A stretch of 6,066 bases of DNA from Deltaproteobacteria bacterium (lineage in GTDB: Bacteria; Desulfobacterota; Syntrophobacteria; B119-G9): positions 1-6,066 of the forward strand of contig QMLL01000112.1 of the NCBI GenBank assembly GCA_003646715.1, read 5' to 3'. Shown piece by piece: positions 5,707 to 6,066 of this stretch. Numbering within the stretch: the first letter of the stretch is position 1; every line of letters starts with the position of its first letter. The position numbers were made by a program, and so were the translations under genes. The notes under the pieces were generated by a model, which was not told where the DNA came from, did no database searches, and saw only the letters and a list, made by a program, of their open reading frames with translations.

Positions 5707-6066
5707 TTATTTCAGATGGTTATCTCCCAGTTTTCTTACCCATTCGTGACTGCTCAGGTAATATACTTTCGGTTCTGTCTTGAGCTTCTCCAGAAGTCGG
5801 AAAGCTCGCTTATCTTTGGATAGTTTTGCAACTTCACTTTCCGGATCACGCAGGTTGCCAAATACAATAGCGCCTGTGGGGCATGCTTCAACACAGGCAG
5901 GTGTATATTCCACGTCTTCTGGATCTTCATCATTTACCCTGGCTTCGTCCCTGGCTTTCAAAAGCCTGTGGCTGCAAAATGTGCATTTTTCAACCACACC
6001 TCGCATCCTGGTCGAAACATCGGGATTTAACATTTCTGTCATATCATTCGGCCAGCTTGGATCCCA
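5707..6066 (-). CDS. qrcC: QrcC, iron-sulfur subunit of menaquinone reductase, 5'-truncated
   Basis: C-terminal part of a DmsB/ActB-type ferredoxin subunit that relays electrons to the membrane subunit encoded next. The frame stays open to the right window edge (eight codons, WDPSWPND, precede the ATG at 6042), so that ATG is internal and the true start and N-terminal clusters lie outside. 119 residues are visible. Cluster motif: CTFC, about 28 residues, then CVEACP; this C-x2-C...C-x3-CP arrangement supplies four cysteines shared between two [4Fe-4S] clusters in this family. Family signatures: LNPDVSTRMRGVVEKCTFC (partner of 'NPDVSVR..GVMEKCTFC'), PTGAIVFGNL, DPESEV and PKVYYL. The gene directly precedes qrcD in the known qrcABCD order; qrcA (multiheme cytochrome c) and qrcB (molybdopterin-family protein) are expected just beyond the right edge. 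Family call strong; the specific Qrc assignment depends mainly on the qrcD neighbour. Confidence 0.85.
   Translation of the reverse strand, partial: WDPSWPNDMTEMLNPDVSTRMRGVVEKCTFCSHRLLKARDEARVNDEDPEDVEYTPACVEACPTGAIVFGNLRDPESEVAKLSKDKRAFRLLEKLKTEPKVYYLSSHEWVRKLGDNHLK

Noticed and set aside
6040..6042. ATG as the start of the iron-sulfur protein
   Set aside because: The frame continues upstream to the edge with plausible sequence (WDPSWPND), and the N-terminal cluster motifs of the family must lie before it.

Overview
The window looks like a stretch of chromosome from a sulfate-reducing member of the Desulfobacterota (former Deltaproteobacteria). Three things point there. At the right end are the last two genes of a Qrc-type menaquinone reductase (qrcC, qrcD), a complex known from sulfate reducers. 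The elongation factor G is of the spirochaete/planctomycete/deltaproteobacterial (spd) type that resembles mitochondrial EF-G1. A small Ogr/Delta-like zinc-ribbon protein resembles a family I remember from deltaproteobacterial genomes. These are family recognitions from the translated sequence; no database search was run.

Layout, left to right: a 5'-truncated + strand gene for a quaternary-amine (OpuBC/OsmF-like) ABC transporter binding protein (2-796); a convergent intergenic region with a strong minus-strand terminator and a small palindrome (797-897); then everything else on the minus strand. In minus-strand order from the right edge these are qrcC (partial), qrcD, a zinc-ribbon protein, EF-G, and a RecA/KaiC-like P-loop ATPase. 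qrcC and qrcD are 21 bases apart and form one transcript. EF-G and the ATPase are 47 bases apart and probably form another, ending at the terminator at 820-852. The zinc-ribbon gene sits alone between two repeat-rich spacers and has its own plausible promoter.

How the genes fit: QrcC/QrcD carry electrons from periplasmic cytochrome c3 to the menaquinone pool, feeding sulfate respiration. EF-G is the translocase (or, in spd lineages with two copies, one of two specialised EF-Gs). The ATPase, zinc-ribbon protein and solute-binding protein have no evident link to one another. The gene content is mostly ordinary. The less explained material is in the short spacers: a palindrome beside an extended -10, a tandem plus inverted repeat in the EF-G leader, a long hairpin spanning the zinc-ribbon/EF-G boundary, and mutually exclusive hairpins downstream of qrcD. 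The other open point is the pairing of an unassigned ATPase with EF-G. No RNA genes, CRISPR arrays or transposases were recognised, and no intergenic stretch exceeds 300 bases.
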